DNA of 64,000 nucleotides from Microbacterium hydrocarbonoxydans (GTDB lineage: Bacteria; Actinomycetota; Actinomycetes; Actinomycetales; Microbacteriaceae): NCBI RefSeq assembly GCF_000956475.1, contig NZ_JYJB01000008.1, positions 62,001 to 126,000 on the forward strand, read 5' to 3'. The position numbers and the translations under genes were made by a program. Positions 63,967 to 64,000 of the stretch are shown in pieces. How positions within the stretch are numbered: position 1 is the stretch's first letter; each line of letters starts with the position of its first letter. The notes under the pieces are model-generated. The model worked only from the letters and a program-made list of their open reading frames with translations. It did no database searches and had not been told where the DNA came from.

Positions 63967-64000
63967 AGGCGGGGTTCAGGGGTGAGCCCGGTGCGTCGGG

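Overview
The window is a high-GC (roughly 70 percent), gene-dense chromosomal segment that looks like a Microbacteriaceae actinobacterium, most likely Microbacterium or a close relative. The grounds are codon use, many GTG starts, GTGA/ATGA translational overlaps, a LAXTG cell-wall sorting signal, an HspR-type HAIR element upstream of clpB, a PutA fusion, and leaderless promoters (TANNNT followed 6-7 nt later by the start codon). I see no prophage, insertion sequence, tRNA, rRNA or CRISPR array. It reads as ordinary chromosome organised into catabolic modules. Genus assignment is inference.

Layout. 1-4.9 kb: family-5 peptide-type ABC importer (edge-truncated permease plus lipoprotein), divergent MurR/RpiR regulator, MFS carrier, and a ROK kinase behind pyrE; this may be an amino-sugar or muropeptide uptake locus. 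5.5-8.2 kb: glcG-glcB (malate synthase G). 8.3-22 kb: housekeeping and accessory genes: exonuclease III, HAD phosphatase, a LAXTG-anchored repeat protein, a VOC/HxlR/RibD-like operon, an MFS pump, a two-component system, a BenE-type transporter and a NatAB-like ABC exporter. 22-27 kb: putA with a divergent LysR gene. 27-35.3 kb: a fructan module: secreted GH32 fructanase, FrcBCA-like ABC importer, PfkB kinase and a LacI repressor, tied together by three copies of TGACAnCGATGTCA. 35-38 kb: nitroreductase and GH15 hydrolase. 38-41 kb: NCS2 purine permease and guanine/8-oxoguanine-type deaminase. 41-46 kb: G6PDH, an unknown membrane protein and short-form ClpB. 46-58.7 kb: purine/allantoin to glyoxylate to glycerate catabolism: allB, glycerate kinase, gcl, tartronate semialdehyde reductase, hyi, an MFS carrier, ureidoglycine aminohydrolase, an orphan CitE/HpcH-like protein, malic enzyme and an IclR regulator. 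58.8-64 kb: aceE, an SDR and a second NCS2 permease.

How the genes fit together. Purine import (two NCS2 permeases) and deamination lead towards allantoin. Allantoinase and ureidoglycine aminohydrolase lie on the route to glyoxylate. Glyoxylate then has two outlets: Gcl, reductase and glycerate kinase to glycerate phosphate, and malate synthase G to malate, which malic enzyme turns into pyruvate for PDH. A motif close to TTyCAynATnCGAAA recurs at the glcG-glcB, hyi, MFS and mae/iclR promoters. This suggests one IclR repressor ties glcB, 50 kb away, to the allantoin/glyoxylate cluster.

Most worth a second look: that IclR regulon; the orphan CitE/HpcH-like protein translationally coupled to malic enzyme and ureidoglycine aminohydrolase; a two-subfamily nested-dyad intergenic repeat at four loci; a GH32 enzyme whose inserted module seems itself to be interrupted by a second copy; and strong over-representation of the hexamer GCATCC/GGATGC.
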